Assembly (NCBI GenBank): GCA_030642885.1
Contig: DAOWMX010000025.1
Location: 1 to 13,480, forward strand
DNA from: Anaerolineales bacterium
GTDB lineage: Bacteria > Chloroflexota > Anaerolineae > Anaerolineales > E44-bin32
DNA: 13,480 bases
Direction of reading: 5' to 3'
The position numbers and the translations under genes were made by a program. Below the pieces are notes generated by a model. The model was not told the origin of the DNA. It searched no databases and saw nothing but the letters and a program-made list of their open reading frames with translations. Positions 1-7,329 of this stretch are shown in pieces. Every line of letters begins with the position of its first letter. Position 1 is the first letter of the stretch.

Positions 1-561
1 CAGCTGGCGATCGGCCAGAGTGCTCTTCTGGTGACGCCTCTCCAGGTTGCCCGTTATGCTGCTGCGATAGGGAATGGGGGGACGCTTTATCGTCCGCAGC
101 TGGTGTTGGCGATAGAGAATGCCGAGGGCGATGTCCTGCACGAGTTCGTGCCAGATCCAGCGGCGCAGCTTCCGGTGGGTCCGGAGAATATTGCGGCGAT
201 CCAGGAGGCGATGGTAAACGTTGTCAATAAGTCCGGAGCAACCGCTTACCGTAAGTTCCTTGGTCTCAACCTCAATGTCGCCGGGAAGACGGGCACTGCA
301 TCTACGGATGGCGCGGGCGATCCGCATGCCTGGTTCACTGGTTACACCTACGAGGAGAGAGAGGATAAACCCGATATCGCCATCGCGGTTATCCTGGAGA
401 ATCAGGGCGAAGGGTCGGATTGGGCCGCACCGGTCTTTCGACGAATCGTCGAGACGTATTTCAAGGGTCGACCGCTCACGCTCTACCCCTGGGAATCTCG
501 TATCTGGGTTGAAAGGACTCCAGAGCCGGATGAAGAAGCCGAGGAAACTCCGGAGCCATGA
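1..561 (+). CDS. Class B penicillin-binding protein, transpeptidase C-terminus (5' truncated)
   Basis: This is the C-terminal 186 residues of a D,D-transpeptidase that cross-links peptidoglycan outside the cytoplasmic membrane. The frame is open from base 1, so the start and the SxxK and SxN active-site motifs lie off the window. Visible are an IGQSALLVTPLQVARYAAAI segment, the usual stretch before the third motif, and the KTGT box at residues 96-99 (bases 286-297), followed by AST. The protein ends in an acidic, proline-rich tail (PEPDEEAEETPEP) that is unlikely to be part of the fold. rsgA starts three bases after the stop, so the two are probably co-transcribed. The family (FtsI/PbpA/MrdA-like) is clear. 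Whether it serves division or elongation cannot be told from this fragment. Confidence 0.93.
   Translation, partial: QLAIGQSALLVTPLQVARYAAAIGNGGTLYRPQLVLAIENAEGDVLHEFVPDPAAQLPVGPENIAAIQEAMVNVVNKSGATAYRKFLGLNLNVAGKTGTASTDGAGDPHAWFTGYTYEEREDKPDIAIAVILENQGEGSDWAAPVFRRIVETYFKGRPLTLYPWESRIWVERTPEPDEEAEETPEP
552..555 (+). promoter_or_regulatory. Ribosome binding site of rsgA
   Basis: GGAG lies nine bases before the ATG at 565, inside the last codons of the penicillin-binding protein gene. It supports this start and translation within a shared mRNA. Confidence 0.6.
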
Positions 562-564
562 GAT

Positions 565-1479
565 ATGCCTGAAGCCGATCTTCTCCCCGGGCTGATTGTT
601 AAAGCCCAATCCGGTTTTTTCGACGTTGAAACCGAGCAGGGGGTCATACCCTCGAAGTTGCGTGGCAGGCTCATGAAGGAACGGATGGAGAGCGATGCCG
701 CTGCGCTCGGCGATCGTGTTTTGATAAGCAAGCAGACGGATGGCTTGGGGACGATCGAGGCCGTAGAGGAGCGTGTGCGTGTCCTCTCCCGCAAGTCACC
801 GGGTCGCTCGGAGATCGAACAAGTTCTGGTTGCGAATCCGGATCAAGCAGTCTTCGTCTTCTCGTGCGCCGACCCTGACCCAAATTTTCGAATGCTGGAT
901 CGCTTGCTCGTTGTTGCCGAGCGGGAAGGAATTCCAGCTTTGATCTGCGCTAATAAGATCGACCTGGTTGTCCCGCGCACTGCCAAGCAAGCCTTCGGTA
1001 TTTACCCGAAGCTCGGTTACCCGGTTTATTACACCTCCGCCAAGACCGGCAAGGGCGTTCGCTCCGTTCGCAGGGCCATGCAAGGAAAGATCTCAGTTCT
1101 GGCGGGTCCTTCGGGCGTAGGAAAGACAAGCCTGCTTAATAAAATCCAACCCGGATTGGGGTTGCACACGAGGGAGATAAGTCAAGCCACCGGGAGAGGG
1201 CGGCACACGACGGTCGTCCCCGAGCTCTTGAAGCTTGAGGGGGGGGGCTATGTGGCAGATACCCCTGGGCTGAAGGCTTTTGCCCTCTGGGACATCGAGC
1301 CGGAAGAGCTCGACGCCTATTTTCCAGAGATCCGAGTGCTCGTAGCTGGGTGCGAGTTCAGCGATTGCACTCATACCCATGAACCTGGCTGTGCTGTGAT
1401 TGTTGCTCTTGAAAATGGAGAGATCGATCCGGAACGCTACGATTCCTACTTGCGCATGCGCTCTGGAGCCCTCGAGTAG
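565..1479 (+). CDS. rsgA: Small ribosomal subunit biogenesis GTPase RsgA
   Basis: RsgA (YjeQ/YloQ) is a GTPase that checks and releases factors during late 30S subunit maturation. The 304 residues match the usual family length. An OB-fold-like N-terminus (about 1-70) is followed by a circularly permuted GTPase in the order G4-G5-G1-G2-G3: NKID at 130-133, SAK at 158-160, the P-loop GPSGVGKTS at 181-189, a TT pair at 215-216 and DTPG at 232-235. The C-terminal zinc site has the family spacing, Cys263-x4-Cys268-x-His270-x5-Cys276. The ATG at 565 has a good ribosome binding site. The gene follows the penicillin-binding protein by three bases and precedes the next gene by 17, so it sits mid-operon. 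No key residue appears to be missing. Confidence 0.97.
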   Translation: MPEADLLPGLIVKAQSGFFDVETEQGVIPSKLRGRLMKERMESDAAALGDRVLISKQTDGLGTIEAVEERVRVLSRKSPGRSEIEQVLVANPDQAVFVFSCADPDPNFRMLDRLLVVAEREGIPALICANKIDLVVPRTAKQAFGIYPKLGYPVYYTSAKTGKGVRSVRRAMQGKISVLAGPSGVGKTSLLNKIQPGLGLHTREISQATGRGRHTTVVPELLKLEGGGYVADTPGLKAFALWDIEPEELDAYFPEIRVLVAGCEFSDCTHTHEPGCAVIVALENGEIDPERYDSYLRMRSGALE

Positions 1480-1496
1480 ATAGTACCCCGGTCCTG

Positions 1497-2525
1497 TTGC
1501 GCCAAACGAGAGAAGTATCTAAGCTTGTAGATGGTTCGTATAGTCAAGAAAGGGGCTCCTCCATCAGGATACGCCGCGTCCTGCCCTATTGCATTGTTTT
1601 AATACTGCTGCTTGGCATTGGGCTGCCAGTTATGGCCCAGAGCTTGTCTGGTCGGTATTACTCTGAGACCGGGCACACACTCGATGCCGAGTTCGTTGAG
1701 TATTTCGACAACCATGGTGGTCTGGGTATTCTCGGTTTCCCCATAACGGATGCTTTTATGGATTACTGGACTGGATTGGTGATCCAATACACCCAGAACG
1801 GCCGGATGGAGCTTTTCCCAGATCCAGAATCTGATGAGATGCAGGTCCGCCTGAAGGAATTGGGAATTTTGTTTGTCGGCGACCGGGCATTGGACGTCGC
1901 TGATCCACTCTCTATCAGGTCCAACGCTGACTGTGAGTTCTACTCGCTTACGGGCCATAGTATCTGTTTCATGTTCCTGGATTTCTACCATGAGCATGGC
2001 GGCCCTGAACTTTTTGGCTACCCGGTATCAGAATTCACTATTGAAAACGATCGCCTGGTTCAATACTTCCAGGGATTTCGTCTGGATTGGTATCCGGAAA
2101 ACCCGCCAGGGCAGCAAGTACTGGTGGCGCCTCTCGGGCGGGTTCACTTTGAGGTGATGGATTACAACGACGACCTCCTGCGGCCAAAAGCTCCCAGCAA
2201 TGCCATGATGTACGAGGTGGTAGAACTCCAACCACATGCTTCTGTGGCAAAACCCATCACCGGAAGTTCAGATACGCAGTTGGTGTATGTCGTCGTCCGT
2301 GATCAGAATCTCCTACCGGTCTCATCTGCGGCGGTGACCCTTGTTGCGCATTTCCCTGATGAGGCGCGCACGCTCGTTTTCCCACCTACCGACGAAGCCG
2401 GTATCACCCAACTCGAAATTGAATTTGAGGGGCAGACGCCCGGTGTGCAGGTTGATTTGGATATCTACGTTTCATCGGGAACCGTTCTCACCAGGACGAG
2501 CGACTCCTTCCGCATCTGGTGGTGA
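1497..2525 (+). CDS. Secreted protein with two LGFP/FGYP-type repeats and an Ig-like C-terminus
   Basis: No specific function is recognised. The 342 residues contain a hydrophobic signal segment (about 30-48, basic RIRR before it, probable cleavage near VMA-QS), so the product is exported. Two related repeats follow. Repeat 1 begins with GH at 59-60 and carries the FVEYFDNHGGLGILGFPI core; repeat 2 begins with GH at 153-154 and carries FLDFYHEHGGPELFGYPV. Each then runs into a hydrophobic V-Q-Y-x-Q-x-G-R segment. Such repeats are common in secreted Chloroflexota proteins and recall LGFP repeats linked to wall or glycan contact. Residues about 235-342 are beta-rich and resemble a bacterial Ig-like domain. 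The TTG start at 1497 is tentative because no clear ribosome binding site precedes it and no better in-frame start exists before the signal segment. It is the last gene before the terminator at 2547. Confidence 0.8.
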   Translation: MRQTREVSKLVDGSYSQERGSSIRIRRVLPYCIVLILLLGIGLPVMAQSLSGRYYSETGHTLDAEFVEYFDNHGGLGILGFPITDAFMDYWTGLVIQYTQNGRMELFPDPESDEMQVRLKELGILFVGDRALDVADPLSIRSNADCEFYSLTGHSICFMFLDFYHEHGGPELFGYPVSEFTIENDRLVQYFQGFRLDWYPENPPGQQVLVAPLGRVHFEVMDYNDDLLRPKAPSNAMMYEVVELQPHASVAKPITGSSDTQLVYVVVRDQNLLPVSSAAVTLVAHFPDEARTLVFPPTDEAGITQLEIEFEGQTPGVQVDLDIYVSSGTVLTRTSDSFRIWW

Positions 2526-2546
2526 TCCCCAAACGAATACAACAGG

Positions 2547-2571
2547 CGCCCACAACCATGGGCGTTTTTTT
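2547..2571 (+). terminator. Rho-independent terminator of the PBP-rsgA operon
   Basis: CGCCCA (2547-2552) pairs perfectly with TGGGCG (2559-2564) across a six-base loop, and seven T follow (2565-2571). It lies 21 bases after the stop of the repeat protein and reads on the + strand. Confidence 0.87.
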
Positions 2572-2703
2572 ATCCCATGGGGATGCGGGGTTCGTGAGAT
2601 GTGGCAGGCCGGTACAGGGGGCAGCCCAATAGCCTTCAGGGGGTTGTAGAGTTAAACACAGGTGTGCACCCGAATTTTTGACCACCTTGAGATGCGTGTG
2701 TTA

Positions 2704-2736
2704 AACCTCCCGCAGGTTCGAAACCTGCGGGAGGTT
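2704..2736. repeat. 33-base perfect palindrome (REP-like)
   Basis: AACCTCCCGCAGGTT (2704-2718) and its exact reverse complement (2722-2736) are separated by three bases. A 15-bp perfect stem on so small a loop is far beyond chance. No T-run flanks it on either strand, so it is not a standard terminator. It has the form of a repetitive extragenic palindrome, which only a genome-wide count could confirm. Confidence 0.75.
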
Positions 2737-2858
2737 AGATTAGCGCTGGTCCTGGAGGTTCTGCCCTGGGCGGAGAAAGCAAAGCAAATTCAATAGGTTG
2801 CCCATGCAATTTTGGTGAGGGTATAAAAAAAGATGTTCAGTTAACGACAGCGGAAAGG

Positions 2859-3992
2859 TTAGAGCGGTCTGAGGACGCGATCAACGCGAAGCTGCTTGAA
2901 CCATAATGAGGCGCCGCGTGGCATGGATTCGAGTGCGGCTTCCTGCCAGGCGCGGATGCCAAGGCCCTGAACTGTTTGCGGTCGATAACCGACAGCCCGC
3001 CAGGCGCCGACGTGTTGGGCGAGGTAGGGCGGAAGGAAGAGCAGCGAGGCTTCACTCTGAAGTTCTATAGACGCGGTCTCAACCTCATCCATTAATGCGG
3101 GGATGGCTTCATCAATGGCCAGACCGGATACGAAGTAAAGCTCATCGATACGAGTGATCAGGTTCTCGACCTGCCAGCCGGCGATGCCGGCAATCTCGTC
3201 TTCACGAATAATTAATAGGAACGCTTTCTCACCGAAAGCGGCCATGACATCCTGGCGGGTCATGCGTTTTTTGCCGTGGGTGACGTGGGTGATGAAGCGA
3301 GCGATGTCATCCGCATCTTGTGGTCGCCCGCGGCGGACGATAAGGTCGCCGGGTTGGACGACGGGGGGCTCGGGCAGCAAAGGTTCTTCGGGTTTGGGCA
3401 GTTTCCCCCATGCTTCCTGGACCTGATCCCAGGTGTTTTCGAAAGAGCCATTATTACGGATCATCGTCTTGGCGGCGCGAAGCTTGAGCGCCTGAGGTGA
3501 TTGTGCCGCGATCCTCTGCCTCGCAGCTGCCTCTGGCATCTTGCGTTTATGCATCAAGCGGGCGATTTGTAGTTCAGCCGGCGCATCAACAACCCAGATC
3601 GTATCACAGCCAGCTGCAAGATCTGATTCGAGAAGTTTGATTGCTTCTATGACGACGACGCTTTGTTTGGCCCGACGAATGAGAAGGTCGATCGCTTGTG
3701 CGACGAGGGGGTGAACAATCACTTCCAATCGTTCCAGGGCCATCGGATCAGAGAAGGCAATCTTCGCTAATTTCTGGCGGTCGATCTGTCCCTCTTCGTC
3801 GAGAGCCCATTCCCCGAAAGCTCGAAGAACAAGCGGGTAACCGGGAGCGCCTTTTGCTATGGCGCGATGCGCGAGAGCGTCGGCGTCGATACCATAGCCG
3901 CCAAGGTGTTCGAGCATCTTGCGTACGACGCTCTTGCCTGTTGCGATATTTCCGGTTAGACCGATGACGTACTTACTAGGCCAACGACTCAC
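2859..3992 (-). CDS. coaE: Dephospho-CoA kinase fused to a GNAT-like domain
   Basis: The N-terminal half phosphorylates dephospho-CoA on the ribose 3'-OH, the last step of coenzyme A synthesis, in the cytoplasm. The P-loop GLTGNIATGKS is at 11-21 (Lys20), the DAD motif at 36-38, HP at 94-95 and the family-typical MIRNNGS at 177-183. This domain fills about 1-200, the normal length of CoaE. A proline-rich linker (about 199-213) leads to residues 216-350, whose pattern (VRRGRPQDADDIARFI, then FLLIIREDEIAGIAGWQV) resembles the first strands of a GNAT acetyltransferase. The Q/R-x-x-G-x-G/A acetyl-CoA loop is not visible, so that domain may be degenerate or only structural. The GTG start has a GGAGG box seven bases upstream and a strong promoter. 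The kinase call is firm; the second domain is a weaker call. Confidence 0.93.
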   Translation of the reverse strand: MSRWPSKYVIGLTGNIATGKSVVRKMLEHLGGYGIDADALAHRAIAKGAPGYPLVLRAFGEWALDEEGQIDRQKLAKIAFSDPMALERLEVIVHPLVAQAIDLLIRRAKQSVVVIEAIKLLESDLAAGCDTIWVVDAPAELQIARLMHKRKMPEAAARQRIAAQSPQALKLRAAKTMIRNNGSFENTWDQVQEAWGKLPKPEEPLLPEPPVVQPGDLIVRRGRPQDADDIARFITHVTHGKKRMTRQDVMAAFGEKAFLLIIREDEIAGIAGWQVENLITRIDELYFVSGLAIDEAIPALMDEVETASIELQSEASLLFLPPYLAQHVGAWRAVGYRPQTVQGLGIRAWQEAALESMPRGASLWFKQLRVDRVLRPL

Positions 3993-3999
3993 TTACCCG

Positions 4000-4004
4000 C
4001 CTCC
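4000..4004 (-). promoter_or_regulatory. Ribosome binding site of coaE
   Basis: On the - strand GGAGG stands seven bases before the GTG at 3992. It decides in favour of this GTG start. Confidence 0.8.
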
Positions 4005-4024
4005 AATGCATTTCCGTGAAATTG

Positions 4025-4053
4025 ATTTTAGTCTCTGGCAATGGGCTTGTCAA
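4025..4053 (-). promoter_or_regulatory. Sigma-70-type promoter of coaE
   Basis: The - strand reads TTGACA (4048-4053), a 17-base spacer, then TAAAAT (4025-4030). The -35 is a perfect consensus, the -10 matches five of six, and the spacing is ideal. It lies between the two leftward genes, so coaE can be transcribed separately from its upstream neighbour. The expected leader is about 25 bases and includes the ribosome binding site. Confidence 0.82.
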
Positions 4054-4064
4054 AGAAGTCGATC

Positions 4065-6185
4065 TTAATGAAGTCGTGTTTGATATACCTGTGAGCCGAC
4101 TGCCAGATATAGATCGTTGGGCGGTCCGAGGGTCATAGCGGAGATCTCCTCTTCAAAAGGCTCCTTGGGCATGAATTGTCCCTGATAAACAAGACGCAAA
4201 CTGTAATGGAATACGCTATTGCTGAGCAGGTCGAGGAAGTATAGGGAAGGTTCTGGCGGAGGGGAATAGTCAAGCTCAACGGGAACCGCTCCTGGAATCT
4301 GCGCGGTCGGCTCTCTCCCTGGTCGATTGTCTAGGAAGTAGGGTTGCGGATCACATTCGACACGTATCCTGCCGCCTTCATCCGCTGATCCGGTAACGGT
4401 GCGGCGACAACGGTCCATCCGGCCATCCGCATAGAGGATAATCAGTTCGTCATGCGCCATGGCTAGATCTATAGCCCCTTTAAGCTCACGCACATCTTCA
4501 ACGAAGAACATTTCAGGAACGCCGCTGAAGAAACCGCCTGCGGCTTCATAGATCCACACTGCGTTCATCACCGGGTCGAGCACATATAGGCTGTCCCCAT
4601 AAACGTCTATCGCCTGTATCCGGCCCCAACCGATGTCTGGCGGGGTGAGCTGTGCGATAGCGGGCTGACGGTCGGGGGCGCAGTAGAGCAACGTTCCGTC
4701 ATTATCTATCGTCACCACGCCTTCCATACCAAGGGCGCCGGGCGCGGGCTGCAGAACGAAGTCAATGGGGGCTGCCAGTTCCTGCGAGATAGTCGCAGTG
4801 CCCAGGCATTCAAAAGTCGTATCGATCTCATAGCCTCGCTCGGGTGCACCCCAGGCATGTCGGATGATTTCATGCTCGCTATCGAGCACGTATAGATCGG
4901 TAGCGGAGGCGGCTATCCCGGTGATTTTGGAATCGGAGCCGAAGCCGCCGCTCACGAGGGGCCGGAAATCGAGTCGGGATACCAGGTTGATGGTGTCAAG
5001 CGCCAATTGGACCTGTTCATTAAGCACATCTGATTCCGAACTTGTACCATAGCTCTCCGCCATGCTGAGCATCTTGGCCGCGTTTTCCCACTCGCCGCGT
5101 GAAGTCTCGTCAAGCGGGAGGGTTTGGGCGGTCATGACGGATGTCTGCGCTTGATTTATATATGACAGGAATTCTTCTTTACGGCCCTTTCTAACGTAGA
5201 CCAGCGAGGCAATGGTCACAATAATTATTGGTATGGCGATGGCGGTGCCGACAAGCATTTGGCGGGATAACGCATCAGGATGGAGAGGTTCGGAAAAGCC
5301 CGGGGCCAGACGATTTAGAGACCGCGATAGGAATGCCAGGGTTCGAGTAGTTAAGGATTTCAAACCGAGCGTAAGAGGGGCGATGTAGTTGCTCAGTTGG
5401 ACTCGGCGTGTGCCTCGTTTGACCGTCCCGAAGCGTTCCTGTGCGGATCTTTCCGCCTGTAGTGACGTCTCCCCGGAGGGCGTTGTTGACTGAAAGGATG
5501 GTTGGAGACCGGCTCTACCGGGTTGCACGATGCGCGCCAAGAGACCGGTTAAGTCGTAGGTGCTGGCGGCGACGAGGCGGTCGATTGCTTGCTCGAGGTC
5601 GAGCGTTGCCAGGCCGGAAAGGGTTGCGTCGGACCACAAATCGCTTGGCGTAGTCGTAAGGATGAGAAGATCGTTGGGCTGTGATTCGAAGTGATAGAAG
5701 CGGATGTGAGGCGCCAGGCTGATTCCAAGAGGCCGCTCCGAAGCCTCCTCCGAGCTTTGACGGTTGACTGCGCCAGGGCGTACGAGGATTACCTGCCCGA
5801 CCCCGCTCTGACCAAAATAGAGGTCTTTGCCGCGCAAGACAGCGCTCATCAGGTTGCCTTGATAATTCGTAGGTTCAGACTCATCCTGATTGGTGTCTAC
5901 TAGCTGGTCGTTTACCAACGCAGCCGCTTCGCGCAGGGCGGAGGTTACAGAACCTGGCGTGCCGTAATAAGCGTCAGCTGCCATGCGAACGAGATGGTCA
6001 AGATAACCAGGCGAGACGGGACGGGAGGATTGCAGCGAGAGATTTAATAGGAGGAAATCATCTCCGCGCCCGCGTGCAGATCGTCGCGGTGCGGTTAACG
6101 CGAGAGTTCCTGGGGGGGAAGTCAGGCGAGCTGCGCCGCCGGCGATATGAATTAGAGCGATATCTGTTTCGAACGTTTGCGCCAT
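4065..6185 (-). CDS. Membrane protein with PP2C-like pseudophosphatase and beta-propeller-like ectodomain
   Basis: No named family member is recognised. With the ATG at 6185 the protein has 706 residues (a TTG at 6221 would add 12). Residues about 5-205 resemble a PP2C fold: GQSGVGQVILVRPG stands where GDSRxYLxR is expected, and NDLLILTTTPSDLW stands where DxLLLxTDGL is expected. The metal-binding Asp residues of active PP2C enzymes are absent, so catalysis is unlikely. A linker leads to one membrane helix at about 310-331 followed by basic RKGRK, then a helical stretch to about 400. The rest to 706 has repeated strand motifs (ATDLYVLDSEH, GDSLYVLDPVMNAVWIY, SLYFLDLLSNSVFHY, DLYLAVGSQVY) typical of propeller blades. 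The topology is uncertain because the basic residues follow the helix; an intracellular PP2C-like part and an external propeller is the simplest reading. It may sense the envelope and bind phosphoproteins. Confidence 0.82.
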   Translation of the reverse strand: MAQTFETDIALIHIAGGAARLTSPPGTLALTAPRRSARGRGDDFLLLNLSLQSSRPVSPGYLDHLVRMAADAYYGTPGSVTSALREAAALVNDQLVDTNQDESEPTNYQGNLMSAVLRGKDLYFGQSGVGQVILVRPGAVNRQSSEEASERPLGISLAPHIRFYHFESQPNDLLILTTTPSDLWSDATLSGLATLDLEQAIDRLVAASTYDLTGLLARIVQPGRAGLQPSFQSTTPSGETSLQAERSAQERFGTVKRGTRRVQLSNYIAPLTLGLKSLTTRTLAFLSRSLNRLAPGFSEPLHPDALSRQMLVGTAIAIPIIIVTIASLVYVRKGRKEEFLSYINQAQTSVMTAQTLPLDETSRGEWENAAKMLSMAESYGTSSESDVLNEQVQLALDTINLVSRLDFRPLVSGGFGSDSKITGIAASATDLYVLDSEHEIIRHAWGAPERGYEIDTTFECLGTATISQELAAPIDFVLQPAPGALGMEGVVTIDNDGTLLYCAPDRQPAIAQLTPPDIGWGRIQAIDVYGDSLYVLDPVMNAVWIYEAAGGFFSGVPEMFFVEDVRELKGAIDLAMAHDELIILYADGRMDRCRRTVTGSADEGGRIRVECDPQPYFLDNRPGREPTAQIPGAVPVELDYSPPPEPSLYFLDLLSNSVFHYSLRLVYQGQFMPKEPFEEEISAMTLGPPNDLYLAVGSQVYQTRLH

Positions 6186-6192
6186 GGCATTT

Positions 6193-6221
6193 ATTGTACC
6201 GAAACGGGTTAGACGATGCAA
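6193..6221 (-). promoter_or_regulatory. Promoter giving a probable leaderless mRNA for the propeller protein
   Basis: On the - strand TTGCAT (6216-6221), 17 bases and TACAAT (6193-6198) form a plausible promoter. Only seven bases separate the -10 from the ATG at 6185, so transcription should begin at or beside the A of the ATG. No Shine-Dalgarno sequence precedes the ATG, which agrees with leaderless translation. Confidence 0.62.
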
Positions 6222-6233
6222 TCAACGATGCAA
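6213..6233. repeat. Direct repeat ACGATGCAA, possible operator
   Basis: ACGATGCAA occurs at 6213-6221 and 6225-6233, one about every 12 bases, in the 98-base gap between two divergent genes. The first copy overlaps the -35 of the leftward promoter and the second sits where the rightward -35 is expected. It could be a regulator site, but the repeat is short. Confidence 0.35.
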
Positions 6234-6248
6234 GAACATTGCCGCGGC

Positions 6249-6257
6249 TGGTACAAT
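6249..6257 (+). promoter_or_regulatory. Extended -10 promoter of the acyltransferase gene
   Basis: TGG followed by TACAAT (6252-6257) is an extended -10 element (TGn). It lies 26 bases before the ATG at 6284, giving a leader of about 20 bases. The -35 is weak (TGCAAG at 6229-6234, 17-base spacing). Confidence 0.5.
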
Positions 6258-6283
6258 CCTAGCTATTCCGCAAAGACATCCTC

Positions 6284-7309
6284 ATGATGAAAATCCAGTT
6301 CCTTCACTCAGACCAATCCTTCTCCGAACTATCTGATATTTGGGAAGCGCTGCTTAGCCGCTCGGGCACGAATACGCCATTCCAGCAACCAGGTTATTTG
6401 GAGGCGTGGTGGTCGACGATGGGGGGCGGCGAGTGGGATGATGGAGAACTTTGGCTTGGGGTGGGAAGTGTGGATGGCGGCGAGGTTGCAGGGATAGCCC
6501 CGTTATTTTTTAAAAAAGATCGAAAGGGTCGCCCTTCGATCCTAAATATAGGAAGCGTAGAAGTTTCTGATTATCTGGATTTCATCGTTTCTGAATCCGC
6601 CACAGAGGAATTCGTCGATGCGCTGCTGGGATCCTTAGATGTTGAAGGACCAGAAGGATGGGAGGTTCTCGATCTCTATAATCTCCCTGAGGGATCATCT
6701 ACGGTGCAAGCGCTGCAACGCTCGGCGGAGAACCGCGGGTGGCGAGTTGAAATGGAGCGAATCTCGCCAGTGCCTTTCGTGGCACTTGCGGATACCTGGG
6801 ATGCTTATCTCCAGTCGCTAAACAGCAAACGACGCAAAGAAGTCAAACGCAAACTCAGGCGGGCGGAAGAATATCCGGCACGCGTTAGTTGGCGGATTGT
6901 CGACGGAGATGCGCTGATTGAACCCGAGATCGATCTTTTTCTCGGGCTTATGCAGAGCGACGCGGAGAAACAAGTATTCCTCACGGATAGGATGCTGGAA
7001 TTCTTCCGCCGTCTGGCTCTGACCGCTCATAAGCGAGGTTGGCTTCAACTAGCTTTTCTTGAGGTCGGAGGGGAACCTGTATTTGGCTACATGAATTTCG
7101 ATTACGATGATAAGCTCTGGATTTACAATTCCGGCTTCAACCCCTCGCATTATGAACTCTCCCCGGGCTGGGTTTTAATGGCCCATCTAATTCGTTGGGC
7201 GATTGACCATGGCCGGACAGAGGTCGATTTCCTGCGCGGCGATGAGGATTACAAGTACCGTCTCGGAGGCGTCGACCGCCATATCGTCCGTCTGACAATC
7301 GAGCGCTAA
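6284..7309 (+). CDS. CelD/BioF2-like GNAT-family acyltransferase
   Basis: This 341-residue soluble protein belongs to the GNAT superfamily group often named after CelD/BcsL (Acetyltransf_6, BioF2-like), related to FemAB aminoacyltransferases. Members move acyl or aminoacyl groups onto glycans, peptidoglycan or related substrates; the substrate here is unknown. The N-terminal half (about 1-165) includes TPFQQPGYLEAWW at 31-43, typical of the family. The C-terminal half begins with a basic helix, LNSKRRKEVKRKLRR (179-193), and closes with the diagnostic DFLRGDEDYKYRLGG at 315-329. Two ATG codons stand in tandem at 6284 and 6287, and no clear ribosome binding site precedes them. The transporter gene follows after 20 bases, so the two probably form an operon. 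Confidence 0.86.
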   Translation: MMKIQFLHSDQSFSELSDIWEALLSRSGTNTPFQQPGYLEAWWSTMGGGEWDDGELWLGVGSVDGGEVAGIAPLFFKKDRKGRPSILNIGSVEVSDYLDFIVSESATEEFVDALLGSLDVEGPEGWEVLDLYNLPEGSSTVQALQRSAENRGWRVEMERISPVPFVALADTWDAYLQSLNSKRRKEVKRKLRRAEEYPARVSWRIVDGDALIEPEIDLFLGLMQSDAEKQVFLTDRMLEFFRRLALTAHKRGWLQLAFLEVGGEPVFGYMNFDYDDKLWIYNSGFNPSHYELSPGWVLMAHLIRWAIDHGRTEVDFLRGDEDYKYRLGGVDRHIVRLTIER

Positions 7310-7329
7310 ACACTGCGCAAGAGAACTGG

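Larger units (their letters stand above)
2526..2858. other. Intergenic region between convergent operons
   Basis: These 333 bases separate the rightward PBP-rsgA-repeat protein operon from the leftward coaE gene. They hold a terminator (2547-2571) and a 33-base palindrome (2704-2736), annotated separately. No credible coding frame, tRNA or other RNA gene was seen. A run of seven T on the - strand (2826-2832 region) lies just past coaE but lacks a GC-rich stem before it. Confidence 0.7.

Noticed and set aside
1531..1602. An ATG at 1531 as a better start for the repeat protein.
   Set aside because: It is in another frame and stops after about 23 codons; it does not lead into the signal segment.
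2666..2678. GCACCCGAATTTT also occurs at 8359-8371.
   Set aside because: One 13-base match is expected by chance in a window this size, and the second copy lies inside the phosphatase coding sequence.
2712..2730. A GGTTCGAA-like T-loop suggesting a tRNA.
   Set aside because: It is the centre of the palindrome; no acceptor, D or anticodon arm can be built around it.
2820..2858. Terminator for coaE made of the T run on the - strand.
   Set aside because: The T run has no GC-rich stem before it, only a three-pair GTT/AAC possibility.
6186..6221. TTG start for the propeller protein at 6221.
   Set aside because: The promoter -10 lies inside that extension and the ATG at 6185 sits correctly for a leaderless start.
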